A DNA stretch of 64,000 nt from Myxococcales bacterium (GTDB lineage: Bacteria; Myxococcota_A; Polyangia; Palsa-1104; JAEUJZ01), in NCBI GenBank assembly GCA_016794465.1, contig JAEUKA010000040.1, positions 62,001-126,000 of the forward strand. Direction: 5' to 3'. Under the pieces are notes generated by a model. The model was given only the letters and a program-made list of their open reading frames with translations, was not told the DNA's origin and ran no database searches. This document shows positions 6,671-17,481 of the stretch, piece by piece; the first letter of the stretch is position 1, and every line of letters starts with the position of its first letter. Position numbers and translations under genes: made by a program.

Positions 6671-9124
6671 ATGTCGCGAAGGTGGCTATGTACGTCTCTT
6701 ATAGGTGGGGCACTCGCGCTGGCGGGCTGTCCGAGTGATCCGATGACAGGAATGGACATGACCGGGGGCGGAGCCGACCTGTCGGTGACTGCGGTCAAGG
6801 TGCTCAAGCGCGCCTCCCGATCCAGCACGATCACGATCTCGGATGACGACACGCTGGTCGCAGTCTGTAACGCCGATGATCGATCGGTGTCGTTCTTTAC
6901 GACCGCCAACAACACCCGACTGTCCAAAGTCACCGTCGGAGGCGAGCCTTCTTCGGTCGTCCTTCATCCCGATGGGAAGACAGCGTTTGTGTCCGTACGA
7001 GCTGATGCCACTGTGGTCAAGATCACCGGCATCGACACCGCAGCACCGACTGTCTCTGCCCCAACCGCAGTAGGAGCGGAACCGACCGGTCTTGCCTTGT
7101 CTCCCACCGGCGCCAAGCTGTTTGTCGCAGAGTATGCGGAGTCAAAGATCGGGGTGATCGACACCGCCACGATGGTGCGTACCGACTTTGTTGGCACCAT
7201 CAGGAGTCCGCGCTCGCTGCTCGTGACCAACAACGGCGACATGAGTGATGACGATGAGCTCCTGGTTGCACCCGAGTTTTTTGGTACTCCGGTCGCTGGT
7301 GCGGAGGCCAAGGACAATGGTCGCACTGGCTCGGTCCGTCTGTTCGCGGTCAAAGATCGCGCAGCAAGTGGCAACATCAGCTTCCCTCCCCTTACGCAAG
7401 CCCAGCTAGGAATCGCAGGAACACTGGCCAATGGAGCGGCTCCCAATCAGCTGTTTGCGGTGGCCATATCCCAAGGTCGTATCTATATCCCGTCGGTGTC
7501 GGCGTCTCCGGAAGGAGCCCCGCGCTTTGACAGCAACGTCGCGCCAGTGATGTATGTCGCCGATCTTGCGAGCAAATCGGAAGTTCGTGGTGGCAACGGA
7601 ACCACCAACCTCGCGTCTCTGGTGAATGCCCTGCCGACGCCGCGCTTCTTCCTGGCGGAGACGGTTGATCTCGACTTTGTGCCAAGTACGCGGATTGCGT
7701 ATGCGGTGTCGCGCGGCGCGGAAGTGGTCCAGCGCATCGACTACAGCGGAGCGGCTCCGACACTCGGCTCGACGATGAACAAGCAGATTGATCTCATCGG
7801 CGCGCCTGGCAATCCCAACCTGTGTCAAAACCCCAACGGAATTGCCATCGCGGCAACGCAGCAGCGAGCCTACGTCAACTGCTGGGGCAATCAAAAGCTG
7901 TCGATCATTGATCTGGGCGCTCAGGCAGTACTGACTACGGTTGACTCTGCGACACTCGCAACGAGTCCAGTTACCAAAGGTCGCCACTTCTTCTTCACCG
8001 GACGCGGACGCTGGTCTGGAAACGGTACGGCGACTACTCCACCGACGGAACATGGCGCGGCTTGGTCGAGCTGCGGAACCTGTCACCCCGATGGACTGAG
8101 CGACAACATGACCTGGATCTTTGCTGCGGGTCCGCGCCAGACCACCTCGATGGACGGGAGCTTTTCCCACAGTCCGGGTGCGCCTGCCCAGAAGCAGCGC
8201 ATCTTCAACTGGTCCGCAATCATTGATGAGATGCACGACTTTGAAGCCAACACGCGCGGTACCTCGGGTGGCATGGGCGCGCTCACGACGGCAACTGGGC
8301 AGTGCACCCTCACCAATGAGACGCGGCAGGGACTCTCAGCGGCGCCGCTCGGTACACCTTCTTCGACCTCTCTGCACACCACGGCTGGAAACTGCGTCAC
8401 CGATTGGAATGACATCAACGAGTACGCCAAGACCATTCGGCCTCCGCGCGGCCTGCGATTCCTAGATGCAGCATCAGTGGCTCGCGGCGCAACTCTGTTC
8501 GGAGTCGGCGCAACCGGAGGCGGCTGTGTCAACTGTCACGGCGGTCAAGGCTGGACGGTATCGCGCCGTCACTACGATCCGACCCTGAGCGCGACAGTCA
8601 CAGCGGTCACGGGCACAGCTTATGCGCGGCCTGCGGTCCTGATGAACTTCAATGATCACGTCGCGCCGACCACCCAGATCGTTGCGCAGCCGCTGGCATC
8701 GGACAACTTCGTGACCGTCGCCATTCCACCACTGCAGACCTCCTGCAACATGCGCAAGGTCGGTACATTCGGCGTGCCAGGAAATGTCGCGGCGACCGAT
8801 GCACTCGAGATCCGCGCCGGTACGTTCCCAAACGGAGTCAGCACCAGCAACCGCGCGCAAGGTCGCGGTGGCTACAATGTCCCGTCGCTGTATGGCATGT
8901 CGCTGGGTGCGCCGTACCTGCATCATGGTCAGGCGATGACGCTGGATGAGCTGTTCACCGACCCCAAGTGGCAGACTCACTGGCAGGCGGGCTCTGCGAA
9001 CTTCCTGTCCGGAGCGAGCGCGGCCCAAGATCGCCGAGATCTGATGAACTTCATCCTGTCGATCGACGGCACTACCACTGAGCAAGCCATCCCCGCCAAC
9101 TTCAACGCGGGCTGCGCTCCGTAA
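6671..9124 (+). CDS. Dihaem cytochrome c lipoprotein with N-terminal beta-propeller
   Basis: The 817-residue protein carries a lipoprotein signal (hydrophobic stretch ending in LALAGC, Cys20). Residues about 40-430 form YVTN/YncE-like beta-propeller repeats (for example SVVLHPDGKTAFVSV). The C-terminal third has two haem-c motifs, CGTCH (468-472) and CVNCH (619-623), and near the end PYLHHGQAMTLDELF, a hallmark of the MauG/cytochrome c peroxidase fold. It is therefore a periplasmic or outer-membrane-facing lipoprotein with two covalently bound haems. GAAGGAG precedes the start. The fusion of propeller and peroxidase-like dihaem domain is seen in delta-proteobacteria, but its role (peroxide reduction, electron transfer, oxidation of a protein or metal) is unknown. 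Confidence 0.88.
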   Translation: MSRRWLCTSLIGGALALAGCPSDPMTGMDMTGGGADLSVTAVKVLKRASRSSTITISDDDTLVAVCNADDRSVSFFTTANNTRLSKVTVGGEPSSVVLHPDGKTAFVSVRADATVVKITGIDTAAPTVSAPTAVGAEPTGLALSPTGAKLFVAEYAESKIGVIDTATMVRTDFVGTIRSPRSLLVTNNGDMSDDDELLVAPEFFGTPVAGAEAKDNGRTGSVRLFAVKDRAASGNISFPPLTQAQLGIAGTLANGAAPNQLFAVAISQGRIYIPSVSASPEGAPRFDSNVAPVMYVADLASKSEVRGGNGTTNLASLVNALPTPRFFLAETVDLDFVPSTRIAYAVSRGAEVVQRIDYSGAAPTLGSTMNKQIDLIGAPGNPNLCQNPNGIAIAATQQRAYVNCWGNQKLSIIDLGAQAVLTTVDSATLATSPVTKGRHFFFTGRGRWSGNGTATTPPTEHGAAWSSCGTCHPDGLSDNMTWIFAAGPRQTTSMDGSFSHSPGAPAQKQRIFNWSAIIDEMHDFEANTRGTSGGMGALTTATGQCTLTNETRQGLSAAPLGTPSSTSLHTTAGNCVTDWNDINEYAKTIRPPRGLRFLDAASVARGATLFGVGATGGGCVNCHGGQGWTVSRRHYDPTLSATVTAVTGTAYARPAVLMNFNDHVAPTTQIVAQPLASDNFVTVAIPPLQTSCNMRKVGTFGVPGNVAATDALEIRAGTFPNGVSTSNRAQGRGGYNVPSLYGMSLGAPYLHHGQAMTLDELFTDPKWQTHWQAGSANFLSGASAAQDRRDLMNFILSIDGTTTEQAIPANFNAGCAP

Positions 9125-9159
9125 GTCCAACACAGTCCGCGCCCCAAGCAGCGGTCCTG

Positions 9160-9178
9160 CATGCCAATATTAGGCATG
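9160..9178. terminator. Hairpin between convergent genes
   Basis: Arms CATGCC and GGCATG are perfect around a 7-base AT centre, 36 bases after the cytochrome stop and about 90 bases after the sucD stop on the other strand. The position suits a terminator, but no clear T-run follows. Confidence 0.4.
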
Positions 9179-9268
9179 TAGGACGATTCATATTTGTGGA
9201 TGAGCAGCAACGAACCAGCGGAAAGGAAGCGCTGATGAAGGAGCCAGCGCGCGCGTTCTTACGGAGAG

Positions 9269-10150
9269 TTACTTGAGGACAGACTTCAGCGTGACGCCCA
9301 GCTCGGCCGGGGTCTTGGCGACGGCAATGCCCGCCGCTTGCAGCGCTGCGATCTTGTCGGAAGCAGTTCCCTTGCCACCCGCAATGATCGCGCCCGCGTG
9401 TCCCATCCGTCGCCCTGGAGGCGCAGTCTGACCGGCAATAAACGCTGCCACCGGCTTCGACATGTGCTTCTTGATGTACGCCGCCGCGTCCTCTTCCGAG
9501 GAGCCGCCAATCTCTCCCATCATCAGCACCGCATGGGTATCGGGATCGCGCTCGAACAGCTCGAGCACATCGATAAAGTCCATGCCTTTGATCGGATCGC
9601 CGCCGATGCCGACACAGGTTGACTGCCCGAGGCCAAGCTGCGTCAGCTGATGCACTCCCTCATACGTCAGCGTTCCCGAGCGAGACACAACCCCGATGTG
9701 ACCAGGCATGTGGATGTAGCCCGGCATAATGCCAATCTTGCATTCTCCAGGAGTAATAATGCCGGGGCAGTTCGGCCCGATGAGCCGCGTCCGGTTTGGC
9801 CCGGTCTGCGCATCGAGCACGCGCCGCACCTTGAGCATATCGAGTACCGGAATGCCCTCGGTGATGCAGACAACCAGCTCTAGCCCGGCGGCGATCGACT
9901 CGAGGATGCTGTCGGCGGCAATCGCGGCGGGGACGTAGATCACGTTGGCGTTGGCGCCAGTCTTTTTGACGGCTTCGGCGATGGTGTCAAACACCGGCAG
10001 GTTGAGGTGGGTTGCGCCGCCCTTGCCAGGAGTCACGCCACCGACGACGGTGGTGCCGTACTCGACGGCTTTTTCGGTGTGAAAGGTTCCGTTCTTGCCA
10101 GTGAGGCCAGAAACGAGCAGTCGGGTGTTCTTGTTTACGAGGATCGACAT
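9269..10150 (-). CDS. sucD: Succinyl-CoA synthetase (ADP/GDP-forming) alpha subunit
   Basis: The 293-residue protein matches the alpha subunit over its full length: CoA-binding Rossmann domain ([15 protein letters not shown] near the N-terminus), the IGPNCPGII stretch, [12 protein letters not shown], and the phosphohistidine His251 in [10 protein letters not shown]. With SucC it interconverts succinyl-CoA and succinate with nucleotide phosphorylation in the TCA cycle. It follows sucC by 10 bases and is the last gene of the unit mdh-sucC-sucD. Length and motifs are typical, so function is essentially certain. Confidence 0.98.
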   Translation of the reverse strand: MSILVNKNTRLLVSGLTGKNGTFHTEKAVEYGTTVVGGVTPGKGGATHLNLPVFDTIAEAVKKTGANANVIYVPAAIAADSILESIAAGLELVVCITEGIPVLDMLKVRRVLDAQTGPNRTRLIGPNCPGIITPGECKIGIMPGYIHMPGHIGVVSRSGTLTYEGVHQLTQLGLGQSTCVGIGGDPIKGMDFIDVLELFERDPDTHAVLMMGEIGGSSEEDAAAYIKKHMSKPVAAFIAGQTAPPGRRMGHAGAIIAGGKGTASDKIAALQAAGIAVAKTPAELGVTLKSVLK

Positions 10151-10160
10151 GACTGCCTCC

Positions 10161-11354
<1,194 letters not shown>

Positions 11355-11464
11355 GGGTTTCCCTCAGCGATCCTGACCGACTGACCCGCGCCGCGATGTC
11401 AACATTTGCATGAACAGCGACGGCGGGATCGGCCAGGATCTGTGGTTACGGGTTGTGACGGAGA

Positions 11465-12415
11465 CTACAGTCGAGCGCTGGCGTCGACAAGCTCGCGAAC
11501 GGCGGCGACGCTCTTGCTAAGCTGCGCCTTCTCGTCATCGGTGAGCGTAATCTCGAGCACTTTTTCGATGCCGCCCTTGCCAATCACACACGGTAGGCCG
11601 ATGTAAAGATCGCTGATGCCGTACTCGCCGCTGCAGTACACGGCGGCTGGCACAAGGCGCTTTTGATCGTTGAGGAACGACTCGGCCATCACCACCGCTG
11701 CCGTCGCTGGCGCGTAATACGCAGAGGTTCCCATCAGCTTGACGATTTCGCCACCACCACCAGCAGTGCGGGCGCAGATCGCGGCCAGGCGCTCTGGAGC
11801 GATGAACTGCTTGACCGGAATGCCGTTGACGGTGCAGTAGGAAGTGACCGGCACCATGGTGTCGCCGTGGCCACCGAGGACCATCGCCTTGACATCCTTG
11901 ATGCTGACGCCGATCTCCTGGGCCAGGAACAGCTGAAAGCGCGCCGAGTCGAGTACGCCAGCCATGCCAGCGACGCGGCTCTTCGGGAAACCGGTGACCT
12001 TGGCACACTCGAAGACCATCGCGTCGAGCGGATTCGAGATCACGATCACAAACGCACTAGGACAGTGATTTTTGATGTTCTCAGCGACGCTGCGCATGAT
12101 CTTGAGGTTGATCGAGAGCAGGTCGTCGCGGCTCATACCGGGCTTGCGGGGAACGCCGGCGGTGACGATGACCACGTCGGAGCCCGCCGCGTCGGCCCAG
12201 CTGGAAGTGCCGGTGATGTTGCAGTCCCAGCCAAGCAGCGTGCCGTTCTGCATCAGGTCGAGCGCCTTGCCCTTGCACAGGCCCTCTTTTTCGGGAATGT
12301 CGAGCAGGACTACGTCAGCCAGTTCCTTGCGGGCGATGAGAGCTGCCAGCTCGCCGCCGATGTTGCCGCCGCCGATGACAGCGATCTTTTTACGACCTGT
12401 GGTGGTGTGGTGCAT
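11465..12415 (-). CDS. mdh: Malate dehydrogenase (LDH-like type)
   Basis: Start set at the ATG at 12415 because AAGGAG lies about 10 bases before it; the frame is open a little further upstream. The 316-residue enzyme has the NAD-binding GGGNIGG loop, the substrate loop [14 protein letters not shown] with Arg where lactate dehydrogenases have Gln, and the catalytic His in [10 protein letters not shown]. It oxidises malate to oxaloacetate with NAD+. It is upstream of sucC and sucD on the same strand (110-base gap to sucC), a grouping of TCA genes common in delta-proteobacteria. Confidence 0.97.
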   Translation of the reverse strand: MHHTTTGRKKIAVIGGGNIGGELAALIARKELADVVLLDIPEKEGLCKGKALDLMQNGTLLGWDCNITGTSSWADAAGSDVVIVTAGVPRKPGMSRDDLLSINLKIMRSVAENIKNHCPSAFVIVISNPLDAMVFECAKVTGFPKSRVAGMAGVLDSARFQLFLAQEIGVSIKDVKAMVLGGHGDTMVPVTSYCTVNGIPVKQFIAPERLAAICARTAGGGGEIVKLMGTSAYYAPATAAVVMAESFLNDQKRLVPAAVYCSGEYGISDLYIGLPCVIGKGGIEKVLEITLTDDEKAQLSKSVAAVRELVDASARL

Positions 12416-12628
12416 GAAGAAATGTCTCCTTGGGTCCGAGCCGCAGACCGTCACCAAGCATTGGAGGGGTGCGGTTAGGAATGTCTCGATGGTGTGTCTT
12501 ACTAAACCGGGCTGGGAGTCTACTCCGAAGTCTCGAAAAACGATAGGGCCAGGCTTGGCTGGTCAGGTCGACGGCTCTCTCCGTCGGAACGAACGCCTGC
12601 GGATCGTCCCAAAGGCGAGCCATGACAA

Positions 12629-13849
12629 ATGGCCATCCTATCGAGTACCCTGTCCCAAATGTTCTACAAGAAGTGCTCTCGGAGTCCTGCACGGGGCGAT
12701 ACGCCGCAGATCAGGACCTGGCTCAACGTCGGGCTGCGGGCGTATCTGCTGTGGGCGATGTCTCTCTGTGGACTGATGGTCGCAGGGACCGCACAAGCCC
12801 AGTCCCGAACGCTCCGCGCCACCGCAGGCTCGCTGGGCTCACGAGGCAAGCACTGTCTAGACGAACAGAAGCGCAAGCTGCTCCTCGAGCACTTCATGGG
12901 CGGATCGATCAATCCGCTCGGCATCGAAAACCAGCTGTCGCTGACTTACTGCATTCCGTTCATTGAGAAGCCGGGAATCCTATTTGATTACACCAAGTTC
13001 GAGTTCGGACTCGCCAACTACATCTCACCGACCCACGTTCACATCGGGCCAACGGTACGATTTGCGCCGCTGTCGTTTCTGATCCTGCGCGCCGAGGTGA
13101 CCGGCTTTTACATCTGGCCGATCCCTTTGCAGGGCGCCGGCTTCATCATGACGAAGGGCTACGAAGACTTTGATAGCAAGACGGTGAGCCCCAAGCTCGG
13201 CGAAGCCACCGATATGTACGGCGTTCGCGTTGCGCTCGGCGTCACCCTGCAGGGCGCGATTCCTCTCGGCAAGCGGGTCGACATCCTGCTTGTGAACGGA
13301 CTCACCGGAGAGTTCTGGCGCATGGCCAACGGCGATGACACTCGCTATCCCTCCAAGTACTACTATCTGGCCAAGCTCGACGGCATCATGGATGGAAGCG
13401 GCGACTGGGCTCTGGTCAACAACGCCGCCCTGCTGGTGTCTATCAAGCCCCACCGCAACCATGCCATCCGCGTCGGCTTCACCGACAACCTTCTCTACGT
13501 TCCTGGCAGTGGCTACAAGGGCAACATCGCTGCGGGCCTCCTTGCGTGGTCGGTCAACAACCTGCGCGATCTCGCCAAGAGCTTCGCACTCTTTGTGCGC
13601 GTCGGTACGTTCACTCACCATGCGTTCCGCAGCGGCATCACCCTCGCGGCTGGACTGGACATCACCTACGAGCTAACCAGCACACCGACCCGTCGCGCTC
13701 TCGAAACCCAAGAAGCGCAAGAAGCGCCTCCTCCTGACGCAGCAACCTCGACAACCACCACGCTACCGGCGGACGCAGAGCCGGCACCGGCCAGCGCAAC
13801 CGCTCCGACCGAACCTGCGGCCCCTGCTGCGGAGGGACAGAAGCCATGA
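12629..13849 (+). CDS. Exported protein of unknown function, probable outer-membrane barrel
   Basis: A 406-residue frame with an N-terminal extension of about 35 residues, then a signal-peptide core ending in AGTAQAQ. The ATG at 12659 is an alternative start. The mature part has alternating polar/aromatic strands, such as FEFGLANYISPTHVHIGPTVRF and FALFVRVGTFTHHAF, typical of small outer-membrane barrels, and ends in a low-complexity Ala/Pro/Glu/Thr tail. I do not recognise the family. Its stop overlaps the start of the next gene as ATGA, so the two are translationally coupled and likely work together in the envelope. It is divergent from mdh across about 213 bases. Confidence 0.75.
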   Translation: MAILSSTLSQMFYKKCSRSPARGDTPQIRTWLNVGLRAYLLWAMSLCGLMVAGTAQAQSRTLRATAGSLGSRGKHCLDEQKRKLLLEHFMGGSINPLGIENQLSLTYCIPFIEKPGILFDYTKFEFGLANYISPTHVHIGPTVRFAPLSFLILRAEVTGFYIWPIPLQGAGFIMTKGYEDFDSKTVSPKLGEATDMYGVRVALGVTLQGAIPLGKRVDILLVNGLTGEFWRMANGDDTRYPSKYYYLAKLDGIMDGSGDWALVNNAALLVSIKPHRNHAIRVGFTDNLLYVPGSGYKGNIAAGLLAWSVNNLRDLAKSFALFVRVGTFTHHAFRSGITLAAGLDITYELTSTPTRRALETQEAQEAPPPDAATSTTTTLPADAEPAPASATAPTEPAAPAAEGQKP

Positions 13850-14367
13850 GACGCTCTATCCAACGATCTGCCCTGGCGCTGCTTTGTTCGACTGCACTGT
13901 GTTCGACCGTGCTCGGTGGCAGTAGCTCGGCACGGGCGGACGACATCGTGATCTTGCCGGGTCAGCAGATGGCCTTCATCCTCGAAGGAGCGATGGCGAC
14001 CTGCAGCCTCACCTCCATCGTTGGCAACACCGTAACCGGCGTCCGCAAGATGCCCAGTCGCGCTTGGATTTACTCGGGCTTCATCTGCGGCATGATCAAC
14101 CTGGCAACCGGCCCCATCGTGATGGTCTACGGCACCGATCCCAAGGTCGAGTACGGACTCGGCATGGGCGGCATGCACACCGTCGTCGGCCTGGCCAACC
14201 TGGGCGTGGCGATCTGGAACGCTCACCTGTGGCACAAAGCCCGTACGGCGGCCCCTGCTGATGCGCCACCACCCCCGCCCGCTCCGGCTGTCTCGCTGGC
14301 CCCGCTGCTCGGACGCGACCGTCAAGGTGCCAGCGTGCTGGGGCTCAGCCTCAGCGCCTCGTATTAG
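13846..14367 (+). CDS. Small exported or membrane protein of unknown function
   Basis: The 173-residue product overlaps the preceding gene by ATGA. It starts with a signal peptide (charged MRRSIQRS, hydrophobic core, SSARADD). The mature part holds two or three hydrophobic Gly-rich segments (AWIYSGFICGMINLATGPIV and VVGLANLGVAIWN) that look like membrane helices, followed by a proline-rich linker. No known domain is visible. Its coupling to the barrel-like gene upstream and the 8-base gap to the monooxygenase downstream suggest one three-gene transcript. Confidence 0.7.
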   Translation: MRRSIQRSALALLCSTALCSTVLGGSSSARADDIVILPGQQMAFILEGAMATCSLTSIVGNTVTGVRKMPSRAWIYSGFICGMINLATGPIVMVYGTDPKVEYGLGMGGMHTVVGLANLGVAIWNAHLWHKARTAAPADAPPPPPAPAVSLAPLLGRDRQGASVLGLSLSASY

Positions 14368-14375
14368 GAACGAGC

Positions 14376-15536
14376 ATGGGCAAGCGGGCAATCATCATCG
14401 GTGCCGGAATTGGTGGGCTCGCGTCGGCCATTGCCCTGCGCAAGGTCGGCTACTCCGTCCAGGTCTTCGAGCGCACCGCCGAGGTCCGAGGCATCGGCTC
14501 CGGCCTGTCGCTGTGGAGCAACGCCATGTGGGCACTCTACGTCCTGGGCGTCAGTGATGAAGTGCTTCGGCTCGGCTCGGTGGTCGACATCACCCGCAGC
14601 CAGACCGCCGACGGAGAGGTCCTTAGCGACGTTCACGTCGGCACCATCGCCCGCAAGCTCGGCGTTCCCACCGTCTGCATCCACCGCGCCGACCTGCACC
14701 AAATCCTCTTGCGAGCGGCTGGTCCAGAGCACATCCAGACCTCGGTTCCCTGCGTCGGATTTACCCAAGACAGCCACGGCGTCACCGCTCTTTTGGAAAA
14801 CGGAATCCACGCGCGGGCCGACCTGCTCATCGCCGCTGACGGCATTCACTCTGTCATCCGCCGCCAACTCATCGGACCCGAGGAGCCGCGCTACTCCGGC
14901 TACACCTGCTACCGCTCCGTCGTATCGTTCGTCCACCGCTCCATGCCCCCGGGTGTGGCCCTTACCGCACTGGGTCACGGCGTCGAGTTTGGCCTGTTTC
15001 CCTGCGGCATGGGCCGAGTCTACTGGTTCGCCACCCACAACCAGCCGGCTGCCCAGCCCGACTCGCCGCTCGGTCGCAAAGGTGACTGCTTGGCCGCGTT
15101 CGCCGGCTTCAGCGAGCCGTTCATCCAAGTCCTTCACGCCACCCCCGAGTCCGCGATCCTGCGCCACGATGTCTACGACCGCACGCCGCTGTCCCACTGG
15201 GGAGAAGGCCGTGTCACCCTGCTCGGCGATGCCAGCCACCCGATGACTCCCAACCTTGGTCAGGGAGCGTGTATGGCGATTGAGGATGCGGTGGTGCTGG
15301 CCCACTGTCTGCGAAGCGAGCCCGATGTCGCGGTCGCGCTGCGCAGCTACGAAGCCGCCCGCCGCGAACGCACTGCCCTGATGACAACGCGGTCGCTGTA
15401 TGCCGGCAAGATTCTCACCTTGGAAGATGGCGTACTGTCGTGGCTGCGTGATCGCTTGATGCAGTCCAAGCTCGGTGAGTCGCAGGCCGAGTCGGTACTC
15501 GAGAAGCTCCTCGCCTACCAAGTGCCCCAGCTGTAG
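14376..15536 (+). CDS. FAD-dependent aromatic hydroxylase/monooxygenase-type protein
   Basis: The 386-residue protein is a class A flavoprotein monooxygenase: dinucleotide-binding GAGIGG near residue 9, the mid-protein DG motif in AADGIHSVIRR, and the FAD-ribose GD motif in LLGDASHPMTPNLGQGA. Relatives include salicylate hydroxylase, UbiH-like enzymes and zeaxanthin epoxidase; all use NAD(P)H and O2 to hydroxylate or epoxidise an organic substrate. It follows two envelope proteins at an 8-base gap. Nothing here tells the substrate. The 33-bp repeat array begins shortly after the stop codon. Confidence 0.88.
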   Translation: MGKRAIIIGAGIGGLASAIALRKVGYSVQVFERTAEVRGIGSGLSLWSNAMWALYVLGVSDEVLRLGSVVDITRSQTADGEVLSDVHVGTIARKLGVPTVCIHRADLHQILLRAAGPEHIQTSVPCVGFTQDSHGVTALLENGIHARADLLIAADGIHSVIRRQLIGPEEPRYSGYTCYRSVVSFVHRSMPPGVALTALGHGVEFGLFPCGMGRVYWFATHNQPAAQPDSPLGRKGDCLAAFAGFSEPFIQVLHATPESAILRHDVYDRTPLSHWGEGRVTLLGDASHPMTPNLGQGACMAIEDAVVLAHCLRSEPDVAVALRSYEAARRERTALMTTRSLYAGKILTLEDGVLSWLRDRLMQSKLGESQAESVLEKLLAYQVPQL

Positions 15537-15572
15537 TTCACCCAGCTATTGTCGCCACGTCCGCCTCTCAAT

Positions 15573-15664
15573 AAGAAGCGTTTCATCTGCCTCTTATCTC
15601 AAGTTAAGAAGCGTTTCATCTGCCTCTTATCTCAAGTTAAGAGGCGTTTCATCTGCCTCTTATT
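15573..15664. repeat. 33-bp tandem repeat, three units, each able to form a hairpin
   Basis: Two full identical units (15573-15605 and 15606-15638) and a third, partly diverged one from 15639. Each holds arms of the form AAGAAGC or AAGAGGC and GCCTCTT around GTTTCATCT. In the third unit the arms are perfect; in the first two the single mismatch becomes a G-U pair in minus-strand RNA. The array lies between convergent genes and its last arm covers the stop codon of the small gene at 15660, so a multi-hairpin terminator or RNA-end protector is plausible. Confidence 0.85.
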
Positions 15665-15890
15665 GAACTTTGTAGGTCTTGACCTTGAGGATCGGGGTGC
15701 CAAAGCTGATGCCAAAGCCCTTGTCTTCGATCTCTCCTTCGACTTCGGCGCGGACTCCGTCCTTGCGCAGATCGGCGCCGCCACCGTCGAGCTTAAACAC
15801 CTCGCCGCCCGCCAGGCGGAGCGTAAAGTAGCCGCCCTCCAGATCGACATGATGAACGGTTCCGGTCAGCTTCTTGCTCTTGCTCTTCAC
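15660..15890 (-). CDS. Small OB-fold-like protein of unknown function
   Basis: Start set at GTG (15890) because GAGGAG lies 6 bases upstream; the frame stays open further up but without a ribosome site. The 76-residue product is lysine-rich at its start and then alternates strand-like segments (LTGTVHHVDLEGGYFTLRL, GEVFKLDGG, GVRAEVEGEIED) that read as a small five-stranded barrel similar to OB-fold proteins. No signal peptide is present. It lies 67 bases downstream of the DUF4403-like lipoprotein gene on the same strand. The stop codon is inside the last hairpin of the 33-bp repeat array. Confidence 0.7.
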   Translation of the reverse strand: MKSKSKKLTGTVHHVDLEGGYFTLRLAGGEVFKLDGGGADLRKDGVRAEVEGEIEDKGFGISFGTPILKVKTYKVQ

Positions 15891-15957
15891 GATGATCTCC
15901 TCAGAAGTTTGCGTTGCGAACACCAGGGACTGTGGGGCTGAAACAGGACGTGACCGC

Positions 15958-17376
15958 CTAGTGAATGTCGAGCGTCGCGCGACCACGCAACAGCACGTAC
16001 GCCACCACGACCCCTGGCTTGGCCTCGACCGCGAGCGGCAACACCTGCGACAGCTCGGTCTGAAGCGCGACCTGCGACACCCCTACCGCTTGGGCCACCG
16101 GAGCGACACTCTGCCAAGCGCCCCCTTGCAGCCGCAGCGTGCCCGACAGTGACTGCTGCACTGCGGTCAGCCGCTCTGTCACATCGAGCCGCAGGTGGGG
16201 ACGAACCTTATCGGCCAGGTTCCCTTCGATCAGCTCATACAGCGACACCTTCAGGTCTTGCAGCCGCGAGCTCGACTCGGCGGCCACTTGCAGATCGGGT
16301 ACGTGGAGAATCTGCCGCCCGCCCTCCGTCTGAAGCTGCGGCGTCCCCCACAAAAACAGCGAGCCGGTATAGATCCCCGCGACATCGAGCCGGAGCAGCA
16401 CCCGCCCGCTGGCATCTCCGACCTCGACCCCTTGCACCAGCAGTGACTGCGCCGAGCTGCCGAGCCGCTTGCCAACCAGCTGTGGCCGCACAAGCTGAGT
16501 CAAGTCCGTCGCCGGCACTGCCACCGCCACTTGGACCCCAAACTCCTCGCCGAGCGCTTCCTGCCGTACCGTCAGCGACTGGAGCGGCGGACTGCCACCA
16601 CTTGGACAGTCGCCCAGGTTCAGTCGCGGCTCGACATCCAGGCCAAGCCGCACGCTCACGGTGTGGGCGGCGTCCGCGGCAGCACTCGGGGGAGCCAGCA
16701 CCAACGCCGTCGGATGAACGTCCAGACACGCCTTGCGCCCAGCCAGCTGAAGTGGCCGAGGCCGACCCAGCTCGGTCAGTCCTTGCGACAGCGCCGGACC
16801 GAGCGGCACCCGCACCACCTGACCCAGACCCTGCGCCGCCGCCTGCAGAGGCCGCAGCATGCCAGAAAAGATCTCAGCGACAGGAATCGGCAGCCCCGCA
16901 CACGACACCTGACCGATTGGCTCGACGGTGGTGCGAATGTCACGCAGCACCAAGTCGCCGCCCGACTCAATGGTCGGTCGCGCCGCGATCACGAGTGCGC
17001 CGCCCACGCCTCTTGACTGACAGCGCAGAAAACCGCCACCGAGCTGTAGATCACCGACCACCGGAATCCGAATTGCCAGGCCCTCTGCCGTTGGGGTCAC
17101 CGAGGCCGGCTGCCGTCCCAGTCGCCAGCTGAGCGAAACGATGCCAAGCGACAAGCTGCCTTGGCTACCACCGGGAAGCTGCCGGTCGAGCGCCGCTTCC
17201 ACCGAGCTGAGCCGCAGCGGCGTCTGGACAAACACCACCGTGCGCGGTGGCCGAATGTCGAGCAAGTTCGGCGGCACGTTGACGTGGTAGTCCGGTCGCC
17301 CGCTGCGACATCCAGCAGTCGCAAGCGACAACGCCACAGGCAGGACCATCGCGGCGACAGAGGCAAGCGTACGCAT
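15958..17376 (-). CDS. DUF4403-like lipoprotein
   Basis: Start set at the ATG at 17376, which gives a proper lipoprotein signal (MRTLASVAAMVLPV... with ATAGC, Cys23); the longer open frame upstream is antisense to the PilZ gene. The 472-residue protein consists of repeated long amphipathic strands and segments like VSVRLGLDVEPRLNL and VQVAVAVPATDLTQLV, matching what I know of DUF4403 family proteins, which have tandem lipid-carrier-like barrels. It is probably attached to the outer membrane, facing the periplasm. Divergent from the PilZ gene at 17482 over about 105 bases. Confidence 0.75.
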   Translation of the reverse strand: MRTLASVAAMVLPVALSLATAGCRSGRPDYHVNVPPNLLDIRPPRTVVFVQTPLRLSSVEAALDRQLPGGSQGSLSLGIVSLSWRLGRQPASVTPTAEGLAIRIPVVGDLQLGGGFLRCQSRGVGGALVIAARPTIESGGDLVLRDIRTTVEPIGQVSCAGLPIPVAEIFSGMLRPLQAAAQGLGQVVRVPLGPALSQGLTELGRPRPLQLAGRKACLDVHPTALVLAPPSAAADAAHTVSVRLGLDVEPRLNLGDCPSGGSPPLQSLTVRQEALGEEFGVQVAVAVPATDLTQLVRPQLVGKRLGSSAQSLLVQGVEVGDASGRVLLRLDVAGIYTGSLFLWGTPQLQTEGGRQILHVPDLQVAAESSSRLQDLKVSLYELIEGNLADKVRPHLRLDVTERLTAVQQSLSGTLRLQGGAWQSVAPVAQAVGVSQVALQTELSQVLPLAVEAKPGVVVAYVLLRGRATLDIH

Positions 17377-17481
17377 CGCGCTAGAGTCTACTACGTGCCC
17401 TGGGTGCTGGCCCTTTTCCTTGTCACCGAGCTCGGCGCGCCACATTGACAGCGGCGCAGAGCGAGACAGATACTGGCGCTC

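Noticed and set aside
15573..15664. CRISPR-like array
   Set aside because: Units are directly adjacent with no spacers; the same holds for the arrays at 20081 and 25241.
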